Positions 1 through 6,569 are shown, counted from the first letter of the stretch. The stretch is 6,866 nt of DNA from Deltaproteobacteria bacterium (GCA_019313605.1 JAFDAW010000150.1:1-6866); one strand, 5' to 3'. The notes: generated by a model from the letters alone, not told the origin. Translations and numbers: made by a program.

Positions 1-1
1 T

Positions 2-400
2 TACGACCCGGGTTGGGTCGCTCACGGACTCGTTTCGTCCACTGCGGCAGAGATCGTCGAGTTCTACCAGGCGCTCTTCGGTGGCAAACTCGTGCAGCGC
101 GCGTCACTCGCGGAAATGACGCAGCTGGTGGGGGTGCCGGGCGATCACCCGCCCGCGGTTTCACCGAGTTACGGACTCGGGTTGATGAGTGATCCCGATG
201 GAATCTACGGGCTCGGCTTCAGTCACGGCGGTGGGGGCCCCGGCTACAGCCTGTCCGCGGGGTGTTATCTGGATTTCAGCGGTCGCCGGGTTTCGGTCGC
301 GGTCTTCTGCAACACCGACGAAATGGATGCCGGGGAATTGAGGCACGGTGTGCTCGCGGCTCTCCAGCCGGAGCTCGGAGAGACCCTGGCACTGATCTGA
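2..400 (+). CDS. Serine hydrolase, beta-lactamase/class C family (C-terminal part, 5' end outside window)
   Basis: Open from the left edge in the frame starting at base 2; 132 residues to a TGA stop. The GTG at 92 is internal, because the frame continues upstream with family-like sequence (GWVAHGLVSSTAAEIVEFYQ, residues 5-24), so no start is assigned. The pattern fits the C-terminal third of the beta-lactamase/D-alanyl-D-alanine carboxypeptidase-like family (PF00144): 'GLVSSTAAEIVEFYQALF' is the usual helix, then 'YGLGL' (57-61), then 'SHGGGGPGY' (74-82), which is the HxG/KTG-equivalent active-site strand. After that comes a hydrophobic strand ending 'VAVFCNTD' (99-106). The catalytic SxxK serine and the YxN motif would lie upstream, outside the window, so activity cannot be judged. 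Such proteins hydrolyse amide or ester bonds (peptidoglycan peptides, beta-lactams, small esters); the substrate is unknown here. Family assignment is fairly sure; specific function is not. Confidence 0.85.
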   Translation, partial: YDPGWVAHGLVSSTAAEIVEFYQALFGGKLVQRASLAEMTQLVGVPGDHPPAVSPSYGLGLMSDPDGIYGLGFSHGGGGPGYSLSAGCYLDFSGRRVSVAVFCNTDEMDAGELRHGVLAALQPELGETLALI

Positions 401-464
401 TTGGGTCGAATTGCCCACAGGGGCAGGGGTTAGGTGCGGGCTCCGTTGCGCCGATTGTGCGGGT

Positions 465-1304
465 GTGTCGGAGTCCAAGGGCAAACGAATCAAACTGGGT
501 CAAATGCTGGTCGCCGCGGGCGCGATCGAACCCGCTCAGCTTACGAAGGCGCTCGAGGAACAAAAGCGCAACGGCGGCCTGCTCGGGGTGGCATTGGTGC
601 GGCTGGGATTCGTCGATGAACCCACCATCGTGCGCGCTCTTGCCGGCCAGCTGAATCTCCCGGTCGTACAACTCAAGGGCAAACAGATCAGCCCCGAGGT
701 GCTCGAGTTGGTGTCCGTCGATCTCGTCGAGAAGCACCGCTGCCTCCCCCTGCTCGTCAACGGCGATGGCGACTCGCGGGTTCTGTACCTCGGCATGGAA
801 GACCCCTCGGACCCCGACATCGTCGCCGAAATCTGCACGCTCGTCGGTATGAACGTCCAGGCGGTGTTGGTCGCTCCGGCAGATCTCAACGATGGAATCT
901 TTCGCCACTACGAATGTGCGGGTTTTGGAACGGCGCCGCTGTCAGAGTCGGCGCCGTTGGCCGCGTCGTCTCCGCTGCAAAGTTCCGGGTTTGCTCCGTC
1001 GATGAATTCGATCGATCCGAACGCGGCCGACATGGAACCGACGTGCCTGGACGACTTTGGCCCCGAGCCCTCGTTCGTAGGACTGGACGAGCTGGGCTCT
1101 GAGGAGCCGGACGGTCCGCTCGAGTTCGAGGAATCACCCGCTCTCGCGCCCGATGAGCCGGCCGAGAAATCCAAGGGCGCCAGCGCTTCGAGCGACGCGC
1201 TGCTCAGAGCCATCGCACAGCTGCTCGTTGAGAAGGGTGTCTTTACCCGCGAAGAACTCGTCACGCAGTTGAGGGCGATGTCCAAACCAATCGGCGGTGC
1301 TTGA
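465..1304 (+). CDS. MshEN (GspE/PilB N-terminal) domain protein without ATPase domain
   Basis: Protein of 279 residues if started at GTG 465. The frame is open back to TTG 411, but those 18 extra residues are Cys/Gly-rich and unlike the family; ATG 504 would cut the domain. No strong Shine-Dalgarno is visible, so the start is moderately sure. Residues 1-150 form a MshEN domain (PF05157), normally found at the N-terminus of type II secretion/type IV pilus ATPases, where it can bind cyclic di-GMP. Two 24-residue motifs are visible: residues 10-33 (KLG...L15, G19, I21, L26, L30, Q33) and 39-62 (LLG...L44, G48, V50, L59, Q62), separated by exactly five residues. The leading Arg of the published RLG motif is Lys in the first copy and Leu in the second. 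Residues 155-243 are an acidic Ser/Pro/Glu-rich linker. Residues 244-272 (ALLRAIAQLLVEKGVF and following) are a predicted helical tail. No Walker motifs are present. It lies 64 bp after the hydrolase; role inferred as regulatory adaptor. Confidence 0.8.
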   Translation: MSESKGKRIKLGQMLVAAGAIEPAQLTKALEEQKRNGGLLGVALVRLGFVDEPTIVRALAGQLNLPVVQLKGKQISPEVLELVSVDLVEKHRCLPLLVNGDGDSRVLYLGMEDPSDPDIVAEICTLVGMNVQAVLVAPADLNDGIFRHYECAGFGTAPLSESAPLAASSPLQSSGFAPSMNSIDPNAADMEPTCLDDFGPEPSFVGLDELGSEEPDGPLEFEESPALAPDEPAEKSKGASASSDALLRAIAQLLVEKGVFTREELVTQLRAMSKPIGGA

Positions 1305-1349
1305 CACCCCAGCACGCCAGCGGCACCCTGCGGCGCCTACTGGAGATTA

Positions 1350-1354
1350 GGGAG
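1350..1354 (+). promoter_or_regulatory. Shine-Dalgarno GGGAG for the small ORF
   Basis: GGGAG lies 5 nt before ATG 1360 and only 2 nt before the in-frame ATG 1357. This favours 1360 as the real start of the small ORF and is the main support for its being translated. Confidence 0.55.
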
Positions 1355-1359
1355 AAATG

Positions 1360-1665
1360 ATGCGTCTCGAATACGGCTTCGAGCTTTCCAAGGTCGAAGT
1401 CCCTCGCTTCTCGGTCGAAGCAGTGGAGGGCATCGGCAAGCTCTTCACACTCGCGGCCCTGATCCTCAACGTCCTCGAGACCAAGGATCAGGTCGAGATC
1501 GTCTTCCACGGCCTCAATCCCGAGGATCCCGAGACGAAGATCGCCGCCTTCAAGGAGATCGTCGGCGGCTCCGCGTCCGGCACCAATTTGAACTACCGGC
1601 CCGGCTCGGGGGGGCGGGTTCCCGGCTCGTCCAGCTCTTTTCGATGGATCGTGGTGAGCCGCTGA
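1360..1665 (+). CDS. Small hypothetical protein with atypical C-terminal tail
   Basis: 101 residues from ATG 1360 (ATG 1357 is also in frame); preceded by GGGAG. I do not recognise a family. Residues 1-70 look like genuine coding sequence: strong G/C third positions, mixed charged and hydrophobic residues, a probable amphipathic helix around 19-41 (AVEGIGKLFTLAALILNVLE, 21-40), and 'VEIVFHGLNPEDPETK' (45-60). There is no signal peptide and no clear membrane span. From about residue 78 the character changes to a Gly/Ser/Arg/Pro tail (RPGSGGRVPGSSSSFRWIVV, 80-99) encoded by a G7-containing tract that leads straight into the 19-bp tandem repeats downstream. I infer that the original 3' end was replaced or extended by repeat sequence. 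It sits 55 bp after the MshEN gene and in the same direction, so co-transcription is possible. Function unknown. Confidence 0.55.
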   Translation: MRLEYGFELSKVEVPRFSVEAVEGIGKLFTLAALILNVLETKDQVEIVFHGLNPEDPETKIAAFKEIVGGSASGTNLNYRPGSGGRVPGSSSSFRWIVVSR

Positions 1666-1711
1666 ATTAGCGCCTTCGCGTAAAGCCCGCAGTCCTGCCG
1701 GCCCAGTCCTG

Positions 1712-1803
1712 GCCCACATCCAAGCCCCAGCGCCCACGTCCAGCCACGGTGCCCACGTCCAGCCACAGCGCCCACGTCCAGCCACAGTGCCCACGTCCAA
1801 GCC
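1712..1803. repeat. 19-bp tandem repeat, about 4.8 copies
   Basis: Units begin at 1712, 1732, 1751, 1770 and 1789. The core is GCCCACGTCCAGCCACAG(C/T), with the first unit diverged (GCCCACATCCAAGCCCCAGC, 20 bp) and the last one partial. The three middle units differ at only one or two positions. The 19-bp period is not a multiple of three, so any frame through it shifts at each unit; this argues against a protein repeat. It lies between the small ORF and the promoter of the ABC operon. It may be a minisatellite or part of a dispersed intergenic element. Confidence 0.85.
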
Positions 1804-1837
1804 AGCCGACACCGTTCCGCCGAACCCGGCTGCGGCG

Positions 1838-1865
1838 TTGACGGTCATCGCGGAGTTCTTATAGT
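1838..1865 (+). promoter_or_regulatory. Predicted sigma-70-type promoter for the ABC operon
   Basis: The -35 box is TTGACG (1838-1843) and the -10 box TATAGT (1860-1865), with a 16-bp spacer; each box matches the consensus at 5 of 6 positions. This stands out in a GC-rich background. Transcription would start near 1872, leaving a leader of about 125 nt before the GTG at 1997. It is the only good promoter I see ahead of the four-gene operon. Prediction from sequence only. Confidence 0.55.
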
Positions 1866-1996
1866 CAGCCCACTCCGGCCTGGTGTTTGCGAACGAGAAG
1901 GCGGGGGATGGGCGGATACCACGAGAGAGCGTTGCGGCGGATGAAGTCGTTGGATTCGGTGGGGACGTTGGATTCAACTGCATTGGGGTGGGCCAC

Positions 1997-2776
1997 GTGA
2001 TCCAGGCAAAAAGACTCACCAAGCGCTACGGCGATCTCGTGGCGGTGGAGGACATCGACTTCTCGATCGCGAGAGGCGAGGTAGTGGGTTTTCTGGGTCC
2101 CAACGGGGCCGGCAAGACGACCACGATGCGAATGCTCACGGGGTTTCTGCCTCCTACGGACGGAACCGCGCTGATCGCAGGGCACGACATGTTCAGCGAT
2201 CCGATCGCCGCGCGACGCGCGATTGGTTACCTCCCCGAAACGCCGCCGCTGTATCCGGAGATGAGAGTCGAGTCCTTTCTCGCGTATGTCGCAAAAATCA
2301 AGGACGTGCCGCACGCGGAGAGGCGAGCGGCCGTCGATCGCGCGCTCGCGCGCACGGCGCTTAACGATGTCAGGCGGCAGGTCATTGGCACATTGTCCAA
2401 GGGGTTTCGGCAACGCGTGGGGCTCGCGCAGGCCATCGTTCACAATCCGCCGGTGTTGATCCTCGACGAGCCGACCGCTGGGCTCGACCCGCTCCAGATC
2501 CGCGAGATTCGAACCCTGATCGCCGAACTGACGGCGCCCTCCCAGGGCGATACCCAACAGACCGTGATTCTCTCGACCCACATCCTCGCCGAGGTGGACG
2601 CGATCTGCCGCCGCGTGATCTTGATCAATCAGGGCCGAAAGGTGGTCGACGCGCCCTTGTCTGAACTCACGGCTGATGGTCGAACGCTGGATCAGGTCTT
2701 CACCGAGCACACGGCTAGCGACGCTGCGTTTCCGTTGGAGGCGGCCATTGTGTCCGGGCCGGGGGGTGCGTCGTGA
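1997..2776 (+). CDS. ABC-2 type transporter ATP-binding protein (GldA-like)
   Basis: 259 residues from GTG 1997. The frame is open back to 1883, but the extra 38 residues have no family character; GGGGTGGG at 1985-1992 can serve as the Shine-Dalgarno, and homology begins at once (VIQAKRLTKRYGD). All ABC ATPase elements are present in order: Walker A GPNGAGKTT (34-42), Q-loop region GYLPETPPLYPEM with Glu81 in the Gln position as is usual in this subfamily, signature LSKGF (133-137), Walker B VLILDEP (153-159), D-loop AGLDP (161-165) and switch histidine in STHIL (His195). The protein should be a catalytically competent cytoplasmic ATPase that drives the permease encoded next. 'TGFLPPTDGTALIAGHDM' and 'LPETPPLYPEM' are typical of the GldA/CcmA/NatA group. 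Its stop overlaps the permease start (GTGA, 2773-2776), so the two are probably translationally coupled. The substrate cannot be read from the sequence. Confidence 0.93.
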   Translation: MIQAKRLTKRYGDLVAVEDIDFSIARGEVVGFLGPNGAGKTTTMRMLTGFLPPTDGTALIAGHDMFSDPIAARRAIGYLPETPPLYPEMRVESFLAYVAKIKDVPHAERRAAVDRALARTALNDVRRQVIGTLSKGFRQRVGLAQAIVHNPPVLILDEPTAGLDPLQIREIRTLIAELTAPSQGDTQQTVILSTHILAEVDAICRRVILINQGRKVVDAPLSELTADGRTLDQVFTEHTASDAAFPLEAAIVSGPGGAS

Positions 2777-3552
2777 GGCATGTCGCTTCGGTAGCCGGGC
2801 GCGAGTTGCGCTCGCTGTTCGTGTCGCCGGTCGCCTACGGGGTGCTGAGCCTGTTCTCCGTGCTCGCCGGGATGTTCTTCATTCTCGATCTGAGTTGGTT
2901 CGAGCAGGCCCTTCTCCAGCTTCAGCAGTACCCGGACCAGCTCGCCGAACTCAATCTCAACGACCTGCTGCTCCACGAGTTCTACGGCTCGATTTCGGTG
3001 GTCCTGCTCTTCTTGATTCCCGGCATCACGATGGGCTTGTACACGGCCGAGAAGGCGAACGGAACCGAAGAGCTGCTGCTCACGAGTCCGCTCACGATCT
3101 GGGACATCGTGCTCGGAAAATTTGCAGCGGGCGCGATCTTCATTACTGCACTGGTTGCGATCGTCGGTCTGTTCGCGAGCGTGCTGTTCATCTACGGCGA
3201 CCCGGAAGTCGGCAAGACCACATCGGGTCTACTCGGGCTGCTTCTCACCGGTTGGACCTACGTGGCGATCGGCGGTTTCGCTTCTGCGATCACCCGCAGC
3301 CAGATCGTCGCGTTCCTGATTACGCTCGTGGTGCTGGTGACGCTCCTATTGCTGCCCGGCATTTCGGAATTCGGCATCGCGGGTAGTGGTTCCGGCGTTG
3401 CCGAGACGCTGCGTTGGCTCTCGGTGCAGCTCCATTTCGATCCGCTGCTCAACGGCCTCGTGGATACCGCAGATCTCGCCTACTTCGCCGTCATGATCGG
3501 GAGCTTCCTGGTCGTCACGAAGGCGGCCGTAGAGTCGGTGCGATGGCGATGA
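2773..3552 (+). CDS. ABC-2 type transporter permease (GldF-like)
   Basis: 259 residues from GTG 2773, which overlaps the ATPase stop by 4 bp. About six membrane segments are visible: ~20-40, 72-92, 117-141, 150-172, 178-197 and 233-250. The N-terminal stretch (VAGRELRSLFVSPVAYGV, 6-23) is the short cytoplasmic coupling helix common to ABC-2 permeases. The loop TAEKANGTEELLLTSPLT (91-108) is the family signature of GldF/NosY-type permeases (PF12679 group). Residues 41-70 form a polar loop after the first span, probably outside the cytoplasm. It is inferred to form the membrane channel as a dimer, or with another subunit, powered by the upstream ATPase. Only one permease gene is present, so a homodimer is the simplest model. 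It ends 16 bp before the GldG-like gene. Family call is firm; substrate and transport direction are unknown. Confidence 0.92.
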   Translation: MRHVASVAGRELRSLFVSPVAYGVLSLFSVLAGMFFILDLSWFEQALLQLQQYPDQLAELNLNDLLLHEFYGSISVVLLFLIPGITMGLYTAEKANGTEELLLTSPLTIWDIVLGKFAAGAIFITALVAIVGLFASVLFIYGDPEVGKTTSGLLGLLLTGWTYVAIGGFASAITRSQIVAFLITLVVLVTLLLLPGISEFGIAGSGSGVAETLRWLSVQLHFDPLLNGLVDTADLAYFAVMIGSFLVVTKAAVESVRWR

Positions 3553-3568
3553 TGAGAGGCGCGCGCTG

Positions 3569-5134
3569 ATGTCTGCTCTGCTCGGAGCGCTCGGTCTGAT
3601 TTCGATCCTCTTCGCCCTGGCGGGTTTCTTCATGGCCTTGACGGGAGCGGCTCCACTCGGCTGGAGCGTTCTCCACGGGGTCGTCGGTTTTACGCTGTTG
3701 GGTGCTGCCGCGTTGATCAACCTCGACGGGCTGCGCGAGCGGATGACTTCCGGGGAAGCCCGCCGTGCGAGTAAATACGGTTCGAGTTCGCTGCTCTCGG
3801 CGCTGCTGGTGATCGCGATTCTCGGCATGGGGGGTTACCTCGCCAACCGTTATCCCCAGCGCTTCGATTGGAGTGAGCAGGGCGTTCACTCGTTGTCAGA
3901 CCAGACCACCAAAGTCTTGTCGGCTCTCGAACAGGATGTCGAAGCCCTCGCGCTCTATGGCAGGATGGATTGGGAGCCGGTTCGCGCACAGCTCGACCGC
4001 TACACGTATGCGAGTGAGCGATTCAAGATCATCGACATCGCCGACCCCAACGAGAAGCCAGACCTGCTCGATCGCTACGGTCTCATGCCCGAGCAACTGG
4101 GTCAGGGCATCGTTCATCTCCGGTATGGGGGCGAGTCGGTCAACGTCGAGCAGCCGACGGAAGAGACCCTGACCAATGCGATCGTGAAGCTCACCCGCAC
4201 GGGTGACAAGACCGTCTACTTCCTGGAAGGCCACGGCGAGAATCCGATCGACGGCGAGAAGGGCGCGGCCGAAGAGGGCTATCAACAGGCCGCCGAAGCG
4301 CTGCGCAACGAAAACTACAAGGTTGAAAAACTGTTGCTCGCGGCCAAGAGTGATGTTCCCGAGGACGCGGACGTGGTCGTCATCGCGGGTGCGTCGCGCC
4401 TGATGCTCGTAGAAGAGCGGGATGCCCTCGACCGGTACGTCGAGCGCGGGGGTGCGGTGTTGGCCATGATTGACCCGCGGGTCCGCACGGACCTGGTCGC
4501 AAAGCTCGGCGAATGGGGCGTCGAGCTCGGGGATGACATTGTGGTCGATCGCGAGTTGGCGGTCATTAACCGTGCGACGACTCCGTTCGCCCGCCACGCT
4601 CCGAATCACCCAATCACGCAGAATCTGCGCGAGTACACGTGGTTTCTTGAGGTGCGCAGCGTGAAGCCAAGCGCCGAAGCGGAAGATCGCTTCAGCGAGA
4701 TCGTGCTCACCGGGCGCGAATCGTGGGCGGAGCGCGATCTCGAGCAGTTTGACGCCGAGGGAATAGCCGAGTTCGATGGTGAGGACCTGCTCGGGCCCGT
4801 GCCGATCGCCGTGGCAGGAACCGCAATCCTGGAAGGCGAGGGCGACGCGTCGCAGGAAGCGCGGCTCGCGGTGTTCGGCGACTCGGACTTCGCGTCTAAT
4901 CAGATGCTCGGTGGGTACCAGAACCGCGATCTTTTCGTGAATACAGTCAACTGGCTGCTCGGTGACGTCGAAGCGATTTCCGTTCGCCCGAATCGTTCGC
5001 GTGCCTCACAATTCCAGATGAGTGCCTCGCAGAAGCGGGCCGTTCAGATTCTCGCTCTGTTCGCGATCCCCGAGGTCCTCGCCGTGGTGGGTGTCTACAT
5101 CTGGTGGACGCGCCGCCAGACTGCCAGGCGATGA
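3569..5134 (+). CDS. GldG-family ABC transporter auxiliary protein
   Basis: 521 residues from ATG 3569; AGAGG at about 3555-3559 is a suitable ribosome binding site. The architecture is two N-terminal membrane segments (~4-24 and ~33-51), a third (~74-91), a large soluble region (~95-490) and a C-terminal anchor (~491-512) followed by a basic end (RRQTARR). The soluble part matches the GldG/ABC_transp_aux family (PF09822): 'FDWSEQGVHSLSDQTTKVL' (99-117) is the conserved entry, 'VYFLEGHGE' (216-224) the central strand and loop, 'YVERGGAVLAMIDPR' (290-304) a second conserved block, 'HPITQNL' (346-352) a third and 'RLAVFGDSDFASN' (431-443) the last. In Bacteroidota, GldG works with GldA and GldF in gliding; outside that phylum the same trio occurs without gliding and the role is unknown. 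It is inferred to sit on the envelope side of the transporter. Its stop overlaps the next start (ATGA, 5131-5134). Confidence 0.9.
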   Translation: MSALLGALGLISILFALAGFFMALTGAAPLGWSVLHGVVGFTLLGAAALINLDGLRERMTSGEARRASKYGSSSLLSALLVIAILGMGGYLANRYPQRFDWSEQGVHSLSDQTTKVLSALEQDVEALALYGRMDWEPVRAQLDRYTYASERFKIIDIADPNEKPDLLDRYGLMPEQLGQGIVHLRYGGESVNVEQPTEETLTNAIVKLTRTGDKTVYFLEGHGENPIDGEKGAAEEGYQQAAEALRNENYKVEKLLLAAKSDVPEDADVVVIAGASRLMLVEERDALDRYVERGGAVLAMIDPRVRTDLVAKLGEWGVELGDDIVVDRELAVINRATTPFARHAPNHPITQNLREYTWFLEVRSVKPSAEAEDRFSEIVLTGRESWAERDLEQFDAEGIAEFDGEDLLGPVPIAVAGTAILEGEGDASQEARLAVFGDSDFASNQMLGGYQNRDLFVNTVNWLLGDVEAISVRPNRSRASQFQMSASQKRAVQILALFAIPEVLAVVGVYIWWTRRQTARR

Positions 5135-6534
5135 ACCCGAAGACGACCGCGGTACTCTTCGCGATCGCTGCCGCGCTCGCAGCCTTCGTCTATTTCTACG
5201 AGATCAAGGGTGAACAGGCGCGCGTGGAAGCGAAGGCTGCCGAGAATCGGCTCTTCCCCGACGTGGAGCAGGCTGAAATCAAGTCGATTTCCCTGCGCGT
5301 TTCGGATGCGCCCGAGATCCAGCTCGAGCGTCGCGACGGCCGTTGGCGGATCGTTGCGCCGATCGATTTTGCGGCCGACACGTTTGCGGCCGACGGCATT
5401 GCGAGCGCGATCACCCAGCTGATGAGCGAAGCGGTCATCGGAGATCCCCAACCGCTCGACGCCTACGGTTTTCACACCGACGGCGCGGAGGTTCGCTTCT
5501 CGGTTGGCGATCTCGAAAAGACCCTGCGCATTGGGAGCGCAACGCCCGTCGGCTCGAACTCCTACGCGTTGGTGGGCGGCGACGATCGCGTCTACACCGT
5601 GGCCTCGTATCAGTTCTCGCCGTTCAAGAAGGAAGCGGAGGAATTTCGAGACAAACGAATTCTCGACTTCGATCCCGCTGCTGCCCGGCGGGCTGCGATC
5701 AGCTGGCCCGGAGCTGAGGTCGTCATCGAGCGAAGCGACGAGGGTTGGCGGATGGTCGCGCCGACTCAGGCTCTCGCAGACGCGGAAGCGGTCGACAGTC
5801 TGCTGATGAGCTTGTCGCTCCTGCGCGCGTCGGGGTTTGTCGATGATCCCGGCTCCGACGAGGAGGCGGGCTTTGTGCCTCCGCAGTTCGCGGTCGAGAT
5901 CGAGCTGTCTCGTGAAGCCGGGGATTCGGATCCTGCGATTGCGCGTATCGCAGTCGGCGGCGTGGATGAAAGTGGGTCCCAGCGATTCGTTCGGGGTGCT
6001 GCAGAGTCGCTCTACCTGATCTCGCAAGAGAGCCTCGACGGCTTTCCGCGCAGAGTGGTCGAGTATCGGGATCGTCAGCTCGCAGAGTTTGCGGCTGAAG
6101 AGGCTCGGCGCATCGAGCTGGGTTTCCACACGGCTGGCGGAGAGGCTGTCGCGGTCAGTGCCAATCTCGAAGACGGCGGCTGGGTGTCGAACGCGGATCC
6201 CGTTCAATCCGACAGGCTAGACGCTCTGGTGGATGTGCTCTCGGATCTGCGCGCCCACGACATCATCGCCGAAGCGTTCGGGCCCACAGAGCTTCAGGCG
6301 ATGGGGTTCGAGCCCGCGAGGGCCGTGCTGCAGGTGTACGGCGACGGCGACTCCACCGAGCCCCTCGCCGAGATCCAGCTCGGTGTCGCCTTCGGCGACG
6401 GAATCACTGCGCGCGTCGCCGATCACGAAACCATCTTCCTGATCGCTACAGCGCTCGCCGATGCGTTCCCCACGGATCTCGACGACTATCGGGCGCGCTT
6501 CGTCGCGCAACCGGAATCGGCGGCCGACGAGTAA
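5131..6534 (+). CDS. DUF4340 domain protein, membrane-anchored, three repeats
   Basis: 467 residues from ATG 5131, which overlaps the GldG stop (ATGA). The frame is open a further 27 bp upstream, but those codons lie inside the GldG end. Residues 5-23 form a single N-terminal membrane anchor or uncleaved signal (TAVLFAIAAALAAFVYFY), followed by 'EIKGEQAR' and the typical 'LFPDVEQAEIKSISLRV' (41-57) of DUF4340 (PF14238). The rest reads as three similar modules of about 125 residues. Each begins with a strand and a Trp turn (DGRWRIVAP 69-77; DEGWRMVAP 203-211; DGGWVSNADP 348-357), then a helix pair, then strands. The modules end in EFRDKRIL (171-178), EYRDRQL (311-317) and DDYRARF (451-457). 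No catalytic motif is apparent. As the last gene of the operon it probably works with the GldG-like protein outside the inner membrane. Function unknown; DUF4340 genes commonly follow gldG-type genes. Confidence 0.9.
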   Translation: MNPKTTAVLFAIAAALAAFVYFYEIKGEQARVEAKAAENRLFPDVEQAEIKSISLRVSDAPEIQLERRDGRWRIVAPIDFAADTFAADGIASAITQLMSEAVIGDPQPLDAYGFHTDGAEVRFSVGDLEKTLRIGSATPVGSNSYALVGGDDRVYTVASYQFSPFKKEAEEFRDKRILDFDPAAARRAAISWPGAEVVIERSDEGWRMVAPTQALADAEAVDSLLMSLSLLRASGFVDDPGSDEEAGFVPPQFAVEIELSREAGDSDPAIARIAVGGVDESGSQRFVRGAAESLYLISQESLDGFPRRVVEYRDRQLAEFAAEEARRIELGFHTAGGEAVAVSANLEDGGWVSNADPVQSDRLDALVDVLSDLRAHDIIAEAFGPTELQAMGFEPARAVLQVYGDGDSTEPLAEIQLGVAFGDGITARVADHETIFLIATALADAFPTDLDDYRARFVAQPESAADE

Positions 6535-6545
6535 GAGGCCGCGCG

Positions 6546-6569
6546 GGGAGCGGGGACGGGAGCGGGGAC
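6546..6569. repeat. 12-bp direct repeat at the edge of the inverted repeat
   Basis: GGGAGCGGGGAC occurs twice in tandem (6546-6557 and 6558-6569). The second copy forms the outer end of the left arm of the large inverted repeat. It starts 11 bp after the stop of the DUF4340 gene. Confidence 0.85.

Larger units (their letters stand above)
1666..1996 (+). other. Non-coding interval between the small ORF and the ABC operon
   Basis: 331 bp with no supportable gene on either strand. It contains, in order: AGTCCTG twice (1691-1697 and 1705-1711); the 19-bp tandem repeats (1712-1803); a sigma-70-like promoter (1838-1865); and a leader of about 125 nt that includes CGTTGGATTC twice (1948-1957 and 1966-1975, 18 bp apart). 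Long open frames cross it on both strands, but they are open mainly because of GC richness and carry no recognisable protein. Confidence 0.6.

Noticed and set aside
411..464. Extended TTG start at 411 for the MshEN gene
   Set aside because: The added 18 residues are Cys/Gly-rich, unlike the family, and the MshEN fold starts just after GTG 465.
1301..1306. Perfect TTGACA as a -35 box for the small ORF
   Set aside because: It overlaps the MshEN gene's stop, and no acceptable -10 box is found 15-19 bp downstream (the stretch is GC-rich, around CACCCTGCGG).
1593..1775. 60-codon minus-strand open frame opposite the small ORF tail
   Set aside because: Part of it (YAKALIQRLTTIHRKELDEP) looks protein-like, but its start lies inside the tandem repeats and I know no family for it. 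It more likely reflects a dispersed repeat.
1883..1996. Upstream GTG start at 1883 for the ATPase
   Set aside because: The extra 38 residues are not family-like and would lie within the leader behind the promoter. The start at 1997 gives a normal N-terminus.
1261..2022. 253-codon minus-strand open frame across the tandem repeats
   Set aside because: Its Gly/Trp-rich middle is simply the 19-bp repeat read in shifting frames. It overlaps the ends of two real genes and has no recognisable domain or ribosome site.
1865..2710. 281-codon minus-strand open frame opposite the ATPase gene
   Set aside because: It lies antisense to a full set of ABC ATPase motifs and has no recognisable protein features.
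5095..6207. 370-codon minus-strand open frame opposite the DUF4340 gene
   Set aside because: A shadow in GC-rich DNA: the plus-strand frame has a clear family, overlap coupling and an anchor, while the minus frame is rich in Arg and Asp with no domain.
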